A stretch of DNA of 64,000 nucleotides from Variovorax paradoxus. GTDB taxonomy: Bacteria > Pseudomonadota > Gammaproteobacteria > Burkholderiales > Burkholderiaceae_C. Position 1 is the stretch's first letter. Every line of letters starts with the position of its first letter. The DNA is taken from assembly GCF_000834655.1 (NCBI RefSeq), contig NZ_JXQQ01000044.1:78933-142932 (forward strand). Reading direction: 5' to 3'. This document shows positions 25,563-34,482 of the stretch, one piece after another. The notes below the pieces were generated by a model. It worked only from the letters and a program-made list of their open reading frames with translations. It was not told the DNA's origin and made no database searches. The translations under genes and the position numbers were made by a program.

Positions 25563-26117
25563 ATGTCTGCTCCCCTGATCGAATTCGACACCGACCGCCT
25601 TCGCCTGCGCCAGTGGCGCGAGAGCGATTTCGCCCCTTTCGCCGCCATGGCAGCCGACCCTCAGGTCATGGAATTCCTGCTCCCGCTGCCCACGCGCGCC
25701 GACAGCGATGCGCTCATCGAACGCATCAAGGCGCGCATCGAAGAAAACGGCTGGGGCTTCTGGGCCGTCGAGCACAAGGCAAAGGGCGAATTCATGGGCT
25801 TCACGGGCCTCAACGTGCCGCTGGCCACGCTGCCGTTTTCACCGTGCGTGGAGATCGGCTGGCGGTTTGCGCGCCACGCGTGGGGACAGGGATTCGCGAC
25901 CGAGGCCGCACGCGGCGTGCTGCAGGTCGGCTTCGAGCGGCTCGGGTTCGCCGAAATCGTCGCCTTCACCGCGCTCGGCAACCTGCGTTCGGCCGCGGTG
26001 ATGGAACGCATCGGCATGCACGAGGACGTGGCCGGTGCGTTCGACCATCCGTCCGTGCCCGCCGGAAGCCCGCTGCTTGCGCACCGGCTCTTCCGGATCC
26101 GCCGCCCGCAGCGCTGA
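25563..26117 (+). CDS. GNAT acetyltransferase (RimJ/RimL-like)
   Basis: The 184-residue protein has the GNAT fold of the RimJ/RimL group (Acetyltransf_3). It opens with TDRLRLRQWRESDFAPFA and carries the acetyl-CoA loop region RFARHAWGQGFATEA and the NLRSAAVMERIGM helix near 140. Such enzymes acetylate protein N-termini, amino-acid derivatives or antibiotics; the substrate is unknown. It is a single-gene unit divergent from the CLC gene, with its stop 15 nt from the convergent lipoprotein gene. Confidence 0.85.
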   Translation: MSAPLIEFDTDRLRLRQWRESDFAPFAAMAADPQVMEFLLPLPTRADSDALIERIKARIEENGWGFWAVEHKAKGEFMGFTGLNVPLATLPFSPCVEIGWRFARHAWGQGFATEAARGVLQVGFERLGFAEIVAFTALGNLRSAAVMERIGMHEDVAGAFDHPSVPAGSPLLAHRLFRIRRPQR

Positions 26118-26132
26118 AAAAGCCGGCGCGAG

Positions 26133-27509
26133 TTACTGCGGTTTCGCGCGCGACACGCGCCACACCGCATTGCCCACGTCGTCGGCCACCAGCAGCGCGC
26201 CGCTCTTGTCGAGCGTCACGCCCACCGGCCGGCCCTGGGCCTTTTCGTCGGCGGTGAGGAAGCCGGTGAGGATGTCCACCGGCGGCCCGCTCGGCTTGCC
26301 GCCGATGAAGGGCACGAACACCACCTTGTAGCCCGACTTGGGCTTGCGGTTCCACGAGCCGTGCTCGCCGATGAAGACGCCGCTCGCGAACTCCGGCGGC
26401 ATGCCGCGCGCGTGCGAGAAGGTCATGCCGAGCGGCGCGACGTGCGAGCCGAGCGCGTAATCGGGCGCGATGGCCTTAGCCGCCATCTCGGGGTTCTGCG
26501 GCGTCACGCGCGCATCGACGATGCCCCCGTAGTAGGTCCAGGGCCAGCCGTAGAACGCGCCCTCCTTCACCGAGGTGAGGTAGTCGGGCACGAGGTCGCT
26601 GCCGATCTCGTCGCGCTCGTTCACCACGGTCCACAGCACGTTGGTGTCGGGGTCCCAGCCCATGCCGTTGGGGTTGCGCAAGCCGCTCGCGAAAAGGCGC
26701 TTTTCTCCCGTCTTGGCGTCGACCTCCCAGATCGCGGCGCGGCCTTCCTCGGCCGCGAGGCCGTTCTCGCCGATGTTGCTGTTGGAGCCGACCGTCACAT
26801 AGAGCTTCGTGCCGTCGGCGTTGGCGATCACGTTCTTGGTCCAGTGGTGGTTGATGCCCGCGGGCAGCTGCGTGACCAGCGTGGGATTGACCTTCACCGA
26901 GGTCTCGCCCTCGGTGTAGGGCACCTTCACGAGCGCATCGGCGTTGGCGATGAAGAGCTCGTTGCCTACCAGCGCCATGCCGTAGGGCGACATCAGGTTG
27001 GTCATGAAGACCTGCTTGACCTCGGCCACGCCGTCGCCGTCGGCATCGCGCAGCAAGGTGATGCGGTTCGGGCTGGGCACGCCGGCACCGGCGCGGGCCA
27101 TGACCTTGCCCATGACCCAGTTGCGGATCTTGGCGATCGGGCCACTGCCGCCGTCGCTGCTGCCGCCCGGCTTGGGCGGCTTGTTGCTCTCGGCCACGAG
27201 CACGTCGCCGTTGGGCAGGGTGTAGACCCAGCGCGGATGCTCCAGCCCGCGCGCGAGGGCGGTCACCCGCAGGCCTTCGGCGGGGGTGGGCGCGGCGGTG
27301 TCGGTCCAGCCGACGGCTGGCGCCACGTTGACGGTCGGAATCATCGTCTTGTTCGGCTCGACCAGCTGCGGACGCGGGCCGGTCGTGACCTCCGGGGCGA
27401 GCTTGGCGGCCTCGCCGCAGCCGGCCACGAGCAGGGCGGCGGCGACGGCCAGGGCGGACATCTGCCAGGCGCGGGCGATGCGGGTGGGTGCTTGCTGCGG
27501 AGCTTTCAT
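26133..27509 (-). CDS. Sorbosone dehydrogenase-like (PQQ-type) lipoprotein
   Basis: This 458-residue beta-propeller protein resembles L-sorbosone or soluble glucose dehydrogenases, which are PQQ-dependent aldose/aldehyde oxidases of the periplasm. The N-terminus (residues 1-35) is a lipoprotein signal with lipobox LVAGC. Conserved propeller segments follow (HPRWVYTLPNGDVLVAE, SGLRNPNGMGWDP, GEHGSWNRK). The ATG at 27509 has AAGGA 7 nt upstream; the longer in-frame extension lacks support. PQQ dependence is a family inference, and no pqq biosynthesis genes are present in the window. Confidence 0.82.
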   Translation of the reverse strand: MKAPQQAPTRIARAWQMSALAVAAALLVAGCGEAAKLAPEVTTGPRPQLVEPNKTMIPTVNVAPAVGWTDTAAPTPAEGLRVTALARGLEHPRWVYTLPNGDVLVAESNKPPKPGGSSDGGSGPIAKIRNWVMGKVMARAGAGVPSPNRITLLRDADGDGVAEVKQVFMTNLMSPYGMALVGNELFIANADALVKVPYTEGETSVKVNPTLVTQLPAGINHHWTKNVIANADGTKLYVTVGSNSNIGENGLAAEEGRAAIWEVDAKTGEKRLFASGLRNPNGMGWDPDTNVLWTVVNERDEIGSDLVPDYLTSVKEGAFYGWPWTYYGGIVDARVTPQNPEMAAKAIAPDYALGSHVAPLGMTFSHARGMPPEFASGVFIGEHGSWNRKPKSGYKVVFVPFIGGKPSGPPVDILTGFLTADEKAQGRPVGVTLDKSGALLVADDVGNAVWRVSRAKPQ

Positions 27510-27639
27510 GCGTGATCCTTCGCGGCGGGGGCCGCATACCGCGCGGATCATCCATCGCGGGCCGGCCCCGGGGTTGTCGGTCGTGGGCGCTTTCTGGCGT
27601 GGGCGCACCCCAATCGCGCATCGCCGCTACCATCGCCGG

Positions 27640-28398
27640 ATGACCGACGACCTGTTCCGTGCCGACGCCTACCTGCGCGCCTGCGAAGCCCGCATCCTGC
27701 GCATCGACGAAGCCGGCATCGTGCTGGACCGCACGGTGTTCTATCCGCTGGGCGGCGGGCAGGCTGGAGACAGCGGCGTGCTGGCCCTGGCCGACGGCCG
27801 CGAACTCGTCATCGCCGACACCCGCAAGGCCAAGAACGAAGAGGGCCTTCCCACCCACGAGTTCCTCCACGTGCCGACGCCCGAACAGGCCGACCTCCTG
27901 GCCGCGCTGAAGCCCGGCGACACCGTCACCGCCCGCCTGGACTGGGAGCGCCGCCACCGGCTGATGCGCTTTCACACCGCCTCCCACCTCCTGTGCCACC
28001 TCGTGCCGGTGCCGGTGAACGGCTGCTCGATCACTCCCGACTACGCGCGCATCGATTTCCACATGACCGACCCGCTCGACAAGGAAGCGCTCACCGCCGG
28101 CCTCGCGCGGCTGGTCGAGGCGGCTCATCCGCTGACGGTGGGCGCGATCACCGACGAAGAGCTCGACGCGAACCCGGCGCTGGTCAAGAGCATGAGCGTG
28201 CAGCCCCCGCGCGGCACGGGCACGGTGCGCACCATCCGCATCGGCGCCGAAGGCGACGCGCAGATCGACTTCCAGCCCTGCGGCGGCACGCATGTTGCGA
28301 ACACCGCCGAGATCGGGGCCGTGGTCGTCACCAAGATCGAGAAGAAAAGCGCCAACAGCCGGCGCGTGGTGCTGGGCTGGGCGGCAGCGGCCGCCTGA
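27640..28398 (+). CDS. AlaX-like alanyl-tRNA editing protein
   Basis: The 252-residue protein is a free-standing homologue of the AlaRS editing domain and hydrolyses mischarged Ser- or Gly-tRNA(Ala). The zinc motif is complete: HTASH (His112, His116) and CGGTH (Cys214, His218). The N-terminal GGGQ (38-41) is the conserved glycine motif. Length fits the medium AlaX class. It is divergent from the sorbosone-dehydrogenase-like gene and lies 46 nt upstream of the DsbD-like gene on the same strand. Confidence 0.9.
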   Translation: MTDDLFRADAYLRACEARILRIDEAGIVLDRTVFYPLGGGQAGDSGVLALADGRELVIADTRKAKNEEGLPTHEFLHVPTPEQADLLAALKPGDTVTARLDWERRHRLMRFHTASHLLCHLVPVPVNGCSITPDYARIDFHMTDPLDKEALTAGLARLVEAAHPLTVGAITDEELDANPALVKSMSVQPPRGTGTVRTIRIGAEGDAQIDFQPCGGTHVANTAEIGAVVVTKIEKKSANSRRVVLGWAAAAA

Positions 28399-28444
28399 CG
28401 AAACACCCGGAACTTCGCCCTGCCCTATTGCTCCGACTGACGGC

Positions 28445-30676
28445 ATGATCTTCCCGCGCATCCATTTCGCTACGCTTCTGATAGCAATCGCCGCAGCCAG
28501 CATGCCGGCCGCCGCGCAATTGGCGCCCAAGACCGGGGCTGTCGTCACCACCCCGCACGTGCGCGCCGAACTCGTTGCGCATGCGCCCGACGGCGTCTCC
28601 CCCGGCGCCCAGGCCTGGGTCGGCCTGCAGATCACCCACCAGCCCGAGTGGCACACCTACTGGAAGAACGCCGGCGATTCGGGCCTCCCGACCGAACTGA
28701 CCTGGACGCTGCCCGCCGGCGTCTCGACCGGCGAGATCGCCTGGCCGGTGCCCAAGAAGATCCCGGTCGGCAACCTCGCCAACTACGGCTACGAGAACAC
28801 CGTGCTGCTGCCGGTCCCGCTGGAGGTCTCGACGCTCTACAAGCCGCCGATGGCGCTGGCCGGCGGCACGCCGGCCATGGACGTAAAGCTCAAGGCCTCC
28901 TGGCTGGTCTGCCGAAAAGAATGCATCCCCGAAGAGGGCGAGTTCATCCTTTCGCTGCCGCTGCAGGGCTCGACCGCGCTGCACAAGGCCGACTTCGACG
29001 CCGCACAGGCCGCCCAGCCCCAGCCGCTGGCCCAACCGGGCGGCATCGAGGTCGACGGCACCAACCTGCGAATCACGCTCGAAGGGCTGCCGGCCGCCGT
29101 GCAAGGCAAGACGCTGGCCTTCTTCCCCGAGACCCCCGAAGTGATCCGCACCGCGGCCGTCTCCGGCAAGGACTGGACGCAAAGCTGGCAAGGCGGCACC
29201 TGGACCGCGACGATGCCGCTGGCCGACCAGCGCAGCGCGAGCCCCACTGTCTTGCCGCTCGTGGTCGCCCTCGCCGACGCCGACCGCCAGCCGGGCCAGC
29301 CGGTGGCATGGCGCGCGGAAGCGCCGGTTTCCGGCAACTGGCCCGCCGCCACGCCGGCACGCGCCGAGGTGTCGCCCGCACTGCAGGCCGCGCTCACTGC
29401 CAATGCGGCAAATGCCGCCAACGCGGCCGCATCCGCCTCGACCACCGACCTGCCCGCCCAACCCACCGGCACCTTCGCCATGGCGTTGCTGGGCGCATTG
29501 CTCGGCGGCCTGCTGCTGAACCTGATGCCCTGCGTGTTCCCGATCCTCGCGATCAAGGTGCTGGGCTTTGCGCGGCAGGCAGGCAATGCCAGCGCACACC
29601 GCAAGGCGGGCCTCGCTTACACCGGCGGCGTGATGCTGTCGTTCCTCGCGCTCGGCGGCGCCATGCTCGCGCTGCGCGCGGCCGGTGCGCAACTGGGCTG
29701 GGGCTTCCAGCTGCAGTCGCCGGGCGTGGTGGCGGCGCTCGCGGCGCTCTTCACGCTGATCGGCCTGAACCTCGTGGGCGTGTTCGAGTTCGGTCACGCG
29801 GCGCCCTCGTCGGTGTGCACCGCCCAGGCCAAGCATCCGCTGGCCAACGACTTCCTCTCCGGCGTGCTCGCCGTGGTGATCGCCTCGCCCTGCACCGCGC
29901 CGTTCATGGGCGTGTCGCTCGGCTTCGCGATCGGCCTGCCCGCCGCGCAGGCGCTGCTGCTCTTCGCGGCGCTGGGCCTCGGGCTCGCGCTGCCGTATCT
30001 CGTGGCCGGCTTCGTGCCCGCCGTCGCCCACCTGCTGCCCAAGCCCGGACCCTGGATGGGCACGCTGCGCCGCCTGCTGGCCTTTCCGATGTTCGCCACC
30101 GTGGCGTGGCTGGTCTGGATCCTCGGCCAGCAAAGCGGCATCGACGGCGCGGGCACGCTGCTCGCGCTGCTGGTGTGCCTGGCGGCCATCGTCTGGGCAT
30201 TCACGCTGCGCGGCCGCACGCGGCTGGTGATCGCCACCGTGCTGATCGCCTTCACCGCGGTGCTGACCGGTGCCATCGGCCGCAACGTGCTGCAGGTGGT
30301 GGAGCCGGCCAGGCTGGCTGCGAACAGCACTGCCGACCAGCGCTGGCAACCGTGGTCGGCCGAGCGCGTGAGCGAGCTCTCGGGCGCCGGCCAGCCGGTG
30401 TTCATCGACTTCACCGCCGCCTGGTGCGTGACCTGCCAATACAACAAGAAGCGCACGCTGGCCGATGCCGACGTGCTCGCCGATTTCGATGCCAAGAAGG
30501 TCGCGATGCTGCGCGCCGACTGGACCCGCCGCGACCCCGCGATCACCGCCGCGCTCACCGCGCTCGGCCGCAGCGGCGTGCCTGTGTACGTGCTGCAGGC
30601 GCCGGGCAAGGCGCCGGTCGTGCTGACCGAAATTTTGGGTAAAGACGAGGTCCGCGCCGCACTCGCCGCGCTTTGA
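28445..30676 (+). CDS. DsbD/ScsB-like thiol:disulfide interchange protein
   Basis: This 743-residue inner-membrane reductase passes electrons from cytoplasmic thioredoxin to periplasmic disulfide proteins. It has a signal peptide (1-24, ending AAAQ) and a periplasmic N-terminal DsbD-type domain with a CRKEC pair near 160. A transmembrane CcdA-like core (about 345-600) carries MPCVFP and SPCTAP cysteines, and a C-terminal thioredoxin domain has WCVTC near 660. The N-terminal domain looks more like ScsB than E. coli DsbD. The next gene is a secreted redoxin, a plausible partner. Confidence 0.88.
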   Translation: MIFPRIHFATLLIAIAAASMPAAAQLAPKTGAVVTTPHVRAELVAHAPDGVSPGAQAWVGLQITHQPEWHTYWKNAGDSGLPTELTWTLPAGVSTGEIAWPVPKKIPVGNLANYGYENTVLLPVPLEVSTLYKPPMALAGGTPAMDVKLKASWLVCRKECIPEEGEFILSLPLQGSTALHKADFDAAQAAQPQPLAQPGGIEVDGTNLRITLEGLPAAVQGKTLAFFPETPEVIRTAAVSGKDWTQSWQGGTWTATMPLADQRSASPTVLPLVVALADADRQPGQPVAWRAEAPVSGNWPAATPARAEVSPALQAALTANAANAANAAASASTTDLPAQPTGTFAMALLGALLGGLLLNLMPCVFPILAIKVLGFARQAGNASAHRKAGLAYTGGVMLSFLALGGAMLALRAAGAQLGWGFQLQSPGVVAALAALFTLIGLNLVGVFEFGHAAPSSVCTAQAKHPLANDFLSGVLAVVIASPCTAPFMGVSLGFAIGLPAAQALLLFAALGLGLALPYLVAGFVPAVAHLLPKPGPWMGTLRRLLAFPMFATVAWLVWILGQQSGIDGAGTLLALLVCLAAIVWAFTLRGRTRLVIATVLIAFTAVLTGAIGRNVLQVVEPARLAANSTADQRWQPWSAERVSELSGAGQPVFIDFTAAWCVTCQYNKKRTLADADVLADFDAKKVAMLRADWTRRDPAITAALTALGRSGVPVYVLQAPGKAPVVLTEILGKDEVRAALAAL

Positions 30677-30753
30677 CCACACTGCGTGACATGGGTTGTC
30701 ACATGCACTTGAAGAAACCGTTCTAAGCTGCAGTTGTCGTTTGGAATTTTCTA

Positions 30754-31464
30754 ATGGAGCTCAAGCTGGCCATGTCTCTCTCGCCGACCTCCGACTCGCG
30801 TTCCCTTCGTGCCGCGCGCCATGCCCGCGCCGCCCTGAGCCGAGCCTCCCGCCGTGCCGTGGTCGCTGCCGCCGTTGCGCTCGGCGGGGCCTTTTTGATG
30901 GGCACCAACGCGTTCGCCGCACCGGCCGTGGGCCAGCAGGCGCCCGACTTCGTGGCCGTGGACACCACCGGCGCCAAGCACAAGCTCTCCGACTTCGCCG
31001 GCAAGTTCGTCGTGCTCGAATGGACCAACCCCGGCTGCCCCTTCGTGCGCAAGCACTACGGCAGCGGCAACATGCCCGCCACGCAAAAGGCCGCGACCGC
31101 CAAGGGCGTGGTGTGGCTGGCCATCAACTCCACCGAGCGCGCTGCGAGCGACTACCTGAAGGCCGACGCGCTCGATGCCTGGATGAAGTCGCAATCGGCC
31201 GCGCCCACTGCCGTGCTGATGGACGAGGACGGCGTCATCGGCCAGGTCTACGGCGCGCGCACCACGCCGCACATCTTCATCATCGATCCGAAGGGCACGC
31301 TGGTGTATGCGGGCGGCATCGACAGCATTGCGTCGGCGCGCGTGGACGACATCAAGACCGCGACCAACTACGTGAACCAGGCGCTGGGCGAAGCCTTCGG
31401 CGGCAAACCGATCTCGGCGACCACGACGCGGCCCTACGGCTGCTCGATCAAATACAAGACCTGA
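30754..31464 (+). CDS. Secreted redoxin-family protein
   Basis: The 236-residue protein has a Redoxin/AhpC-TSA domain (about 58-205) behind an export signal (hydrophobic segment about 34-55, ending AFAAP). The active-site region reads NPGCPFVRKHY, with one cysteine (Cys95) at the peroxidatic position; a CXXC pair is absent. A C-terminal cysteine (YGCSIKYKT) could resolve a disulfide. It may reduce peroxides or transfer electrons from the upstream DsbD-like reductase. The ATG at 30754 is used here; Met7 at 30772 is an alternative that gives a shorter signal peptide. Confidence 0.82.
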   Translation: MELKLAMSLSPTSDSRSLRAARHARAALSRASRRAVVAAAVALGGAFLMGTNAFAAPAVGQQAPDFVAVDTTGAKHKLSDFAGKFVVLEWTNPGCPFVRKHYGSGNMPATQKAATAKGVVWLAINSTERAASDYLKADALDAWMKSQSAAPTAVLMDEDGVIGQVYGARTTPHIFIIDPKGTLVYAGGIDSIASARVDDIKTATNYVNQALGEAFGGKPISATTTRPYGCSIKYKT

Positions 31465-31490
31465 CGCAGAACCTGACGCGCATTGCGTCC

Positions 31491-31535
31491 GTCACTCCAT
31501 GAGTGACAGCTACCTGACCCGCGGCGTCAGGTAGC
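31491..31535. other. Two adjacent perfect hairpins before the MFS gene
   Basis: GTCACTC/GAGTGAC (31491-31497 with 31501-31507) has a 3-nt loop. One base further, GCTACCTGAC/GTCAGGTAGC (31509-31518 with 31526-31535) has a 7-nt loop. No T-run follows. They lie in the 128-nt gap between the redoxin stop and the MFS start, so they may end the upstream transcript, protect its 3' end, or sit in the MFS leader. Confidence 0.55.
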
Positions 31536-31592
31536 GGTCGGGGAGCCCGACCTAGCCTTAGGCGTTCACACATCGCCCAAGGGGACAACAAG

Positions 31593-32936
31593 ATGAATCC
31601 TGCGCCCTCCGCTGCGCCACAAGGCGCGGCCGCCCGCCCTTCTTCCACCACGGCCTCCTCCTCGAAATTCGCCACCGTGCTGCGCGTGACCGGCGGGAAT
31701 TTCATGGAGATGTTCGACTTCTTCCTGTTCGGCTTCTACGCAACGCAGATCTCGAAGGCGTTCTTCCCCGCGGGCAACGAGTTCGCCTCGCTGATGCTCA
31801 CTTTCATGACCTTCGGCGCGGGCTTCCTAATGCGACCGCTGGGCGCGATCTTCCTGGGCGCCTACGTCGACCGCGTCGGCCGCCGCAAGGGCCTGATCGT
31901 CACGCTCGCGCTCATGGCGCTGGGCACGCTGCTCATCGCCTGCGTGCCGGCCTACGCGACCATCGGCGTCATCGCGCCGCTCCTGGTGCTCATCGGCCGG
32001 CTGCTGCAGGGCTTCTCGGCGGGCGTGGAGCTGGGCGGCGTGTCGGTGTACCTCTCGGAGATGGCCACGCCGGGCCGCAAGGGCTTCTACGTGAGCTGGC
32101 AATCGGCCAGCCAGCAGGTGGCCATCGTCGTGGCGGCAGCGCTCGGCTACTGGCTCAACGTGACCTACTCCTCGCAGGAGATCGGCGACTTCTACTGGCG
32201 CGTGCCGTTCTTCGTCGGCTGCCTGATCGTGCCGGTGCTCTTCGTCATCCGCCGCTCGCTGCAGGAGACCGAAGAGTTCATGGCACGCAAGCACCGCCCC
32301 GATGCGCGCGAGATCTTCCAGTCGATGATCGCCAACTGGGGCCTCGTCATCGCCGGGATGATGCTGGTGTCGATGACCACCGTGTCGTTCTATCTCATCA
32401 CGGTCTACACGCCGACCTTCGGCAAGTCGGTGCTGCACCTGAGCACGACCGATGCACTCATCGTCACGCTGTGCGTGGCCGTCTCCAACTTCATCTGGCT
32501 GCCGATCATGGGTGCGCTCTCGGACCGCGTGGGACGCAAGCCGCTGCTGATTTTGTTCACCGTGCTGACCATCCTCACCGCGTACCCGTCGCTCAAGTGG
32601 CTGGTGGGCGCGCCGAGCTTCGCGCGCATGCTCGAAGTGGAACTGTGGCTGTCATTCCTCTACGCGAGCTACAACGGCGCGATGGTGGTGGCGCTCACCG
32701 AAGTGATGCCGGTCAATGTGCGCACCGCCGGCTTCTCGCTTGCCTACAGCCTGGCGACGGCGCTGTTCGGCGGCTTCACGCCGGCCATCGCGACTGGGCT
32801 CATCGAGATGACCGGCGACAAGGGCGCGCCGGGCCTGTGGATGACGGCGGCCGCCATCTGCGGGCTGATCGCCACGCTGGTTCTCTACCGGCGCAACGTG
32901 AGCCCGGCGGATTCGCGGCGCGTGCCGGTGGTCTGA
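31593..32936 (+). CDS. MFS carrier of the metabolite:H+ symporter type (citrate/tricarballylate-like)
   Basis: This 447-residue transporter has twelve predicted helices and MHS-family signatures. The opening helix region RVTGGNFMEMFDFFLFGFYA and the loop DRVGRRKGL (after helix 2) resemble the citrate carrier CitA and tricarballylate carrier TcuC. A second MFS motif, DRVGRKPLL, appears after helix 8. It probably imports a tricarboxylate with protons. No tcuA/tcuB or citrate lyase genes accompany it here. The purine-rich AAGGGGAC sits just before the ATG. Confidence 0.85.
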   Translation: MNPAPSAAPQGAAARPSSTTASSSKFATVLRVTGGNFMEMFDFFLFGFYATQISKAFFPAGNEFASLMLTFMTFGAGFLMRPLGAIFLGAYVDRVGRRKGLIVTLALMALGTLLIACVPAYATIGVIAPLLVLIGRLLQGFSAGVELGGVSVYLSEMATPGRKGFYVSWQSASQQVAIVVAAALGYWLNVTYSSQEIGDFYWRVPFFVGCLIVPVLFVIRRSLQETEEFMARKHRPDAREIFQSMIANWGLVIAGMMLVSMTTVSFYLITVYTPTFGKSVLHLSTTDALIVTLCVAVSNFIWLPIMGALSDRVGRKPLLILFTVLTILTAYPSLKWLVGAPSFARMLEVELWLSFLYASYNGAMVVALTEVMPVNVRTAGFSLAYSLATALFGGFTPAIATGLIEMTGDKGAPGLWMTAAAICGLIATLVLYRRNVSPADSRRVPVV

Positions 32937-32998
32937 GCTTTCCACGGACGGTCCCAGGGCCATCGCAGGCGATGGCGAGGCCCTGCGACAATTGGGAA

Positions 32999-34108
32999 AT
33001 GCCTTTCGCCCCATTGCAAAACGACACTTTCCTGCGAGCCTGCTGGCGCCAGGCCACCGATCACACGCCCGTCTGGCTGATGCGCCAGGCCGGCCGCTAC
33101 CTGCCGGAGTACGTCGCCACGCGCGCCAAGGCCGGCAGCTTCATGGGGCTGGCCACCAACACCGACTACGCCACCGAAGTCACGCTGCAGCCGCTCGCAC
33201 GCTACCCGCTGGACGCGGCGATCCTGTTCTCCGACATCCTCACTGTGCCCGACGCCATGGGCCTGGGCCTTTCTTTCGAAGCCGGCGAAGGCCCGCGCTT
33301 TGCCCGCCCGGTGCGCGACGAAGCGGCCGTGGCCGCGCTCGAAGTGCCCGACATGGCCAGGTTGCGCTACGTGTTCGACGCCGTGGCCTCGATTCGCGGC
33401 GCGCTCGACGGCCGGGTGCCGCTGATCGGCTTCTCGGGCAGCCCCTGGACGCTCGCCTGCTACATGGTCGAAGGCGCGGGCTCCAGCGACTACCGGCTCG
33501 TGAAAAGCATGCTGTACAGCCGCCCCGACCTGATGCACCGCATCCTCGCGGTCAATGCCGATTCGGTGGCCACGTACCTCAACGCGCAGATCGACGCCGG
33601 CGCGCAGGCCGTGATGATCTTCGACAGCTGGGGCGGCGTGCTGGCCGACGGCGCCTTCCAGGAGTTCAGCCTCGCCTACACGGCGCGCGTGCTCGCGGGC
33701 TTGAAGCGCACCGGCGCCGATGGCCAGCCCGTGCCGCGCATCGTGTTCACCAAGGGCGGCGGCCTCTGGCTCGAAGCCATGCGCGCGCTCGATTGCGAAG
33801 TGCTCGGCGTGGACTGGACCGTGAACCTCGCCGCCGCGCGCCGCCAGGTCGCCGAAGGCACCGACGGCAAGGCCAAGGCGCTGCAGGGCAACATCGATCC
33901 GAACGTGCTGTTCGCGCCGCCCGCGCAGATCGAGGCCGAGGTGGCGAAAGTCCTGCAGGCGTTCGGCAAGCCCCATGCGGACCGCAATGCCCCCGGCCCG
34001 ACGCACATCTTCAACCTGGGCCACGGCATCAGCCAGTTCACGCCGCCCGACCATGTGGCGGCGCTGGTCGAAGCGGTCCACACGCAGTCGCGGGCCCTGC
34101 GCGGCTGA
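32999..34108 (+). CDS. hemE: Uroporphyrinogen III decarboxylase
   Basis: HemE removes four carboxyl groups from uroporphyrinogen III to give coproporphyrinogen III in heme synthesis. The 369-residue TIM-barrel protein has the N-terminal signature MRQAGRYLPEY (28-38), the catalytic aspartate in LFSDIL (Asp79), GFSGSPWTLACYM and the C-terminal FNLGHGI. Length and motifs are canonical. It follows the MFS gene by 62 nt and precedes an AT-rich gap and priA. Confidence 0.97.
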   Translation: MPFAPLQNDTFLRACWRQATDHTPVWLMRQAGRYLPEYVATRAKAGSFMGLATNTDYATEVTLQPLARYPLDAAILFSDILTVPDAMGLGLSFEAGEGPRFARPVRDEAAVAALEVPDMARLRYVFDAVASIRGALDGRVPLIGFSGSPWTLACYMVEGAGSSDYRLVKSMLYSRPDLMHRILAVNADSVATYLNAQIDAGAQAVMIFDSWGGVLADGAFQEFSLAYTARVLAGLKRTGADGQPVPRIVFTKGGGLWLEAMRALDCEVLGVDWTVNLAAARRQVAEGTDGKAKALQGNIDPNVLFAPPAQIEAEVAKVLQAFGKPHADRNAPGPTHIFNLGHGISQFTPPDHVAALVEAVHTQSRALRG

Positions 34109-34482
34109 AACTGTGACCCGGGGGGCCGATCGTGCGGAAGCGCGAAGTGCCCCCGGGAAAATCGCTCCGCCGCTGTTTGTCAAGCCTAAAAACGGTGTAG
34201 GAGGCCCGACTTATGCACAAAACCTGTGTTGCAGTGCGCAAGATTATCTGAGGCATTGACCTCTTTGCTCCCAAACCAATAGCACGCGTAAGTTGTTGAT
34301 TTATATAGGATTTGAACTTTGCTTTTTTTTGGGGCAATCCAGCCGAAGCCTTGATTTTCAAGGCTCCGCAGCGTGTCGAGGCCGGTTGTCAACAAAGTTA
34401 TCCACAGAAACTCTGGATGGCTGGCAAAGCACTGGAAAATCAACGACTTAAGTGGTTTTGCTCAAAGTCGCATTAACAACCG
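34109..34482. promoter_or_regulatory. AT-rich hemE-priA gap with two DnaA-box matches
   Basis: This 374-nt gap has no believable gene. It contains TTATGCACA (34211-34219) and TTATCCACA (34398-34406), both matching the DnaA-box consensus TTATNCACA in the same orientation, 187 nt apart. Between them is a strongly AT-rich stretch (34285-34330, including TTTATATAGG and a run of eight T). It probably carries the priA promoter. Two boxes are too few to call an origin. Confidence 0.55.

Noticed and set aside
28328..30682. Minus-strand ORF of about 780 codons opposite the DsbD-like gene
   Set aside because: The plus frame has complete catalytic motifs and a signal peptide. The minus translation has no domain and biased composition.
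31509..31535. Intrinsic terminator after the redoxin gene
   Set aside because: The stem is perfect but followed by GGTCGGGG, with no T-run. Reported as a hairpin of unknown role.
34109..34482. Chromosomal replication origin
   Set aside because: Only two DnaA boxes were found, and dnaA, dnaN, gyrB, rpmH or parAB do not flank the region. Kept as a DnaA-related regulatory candidate.
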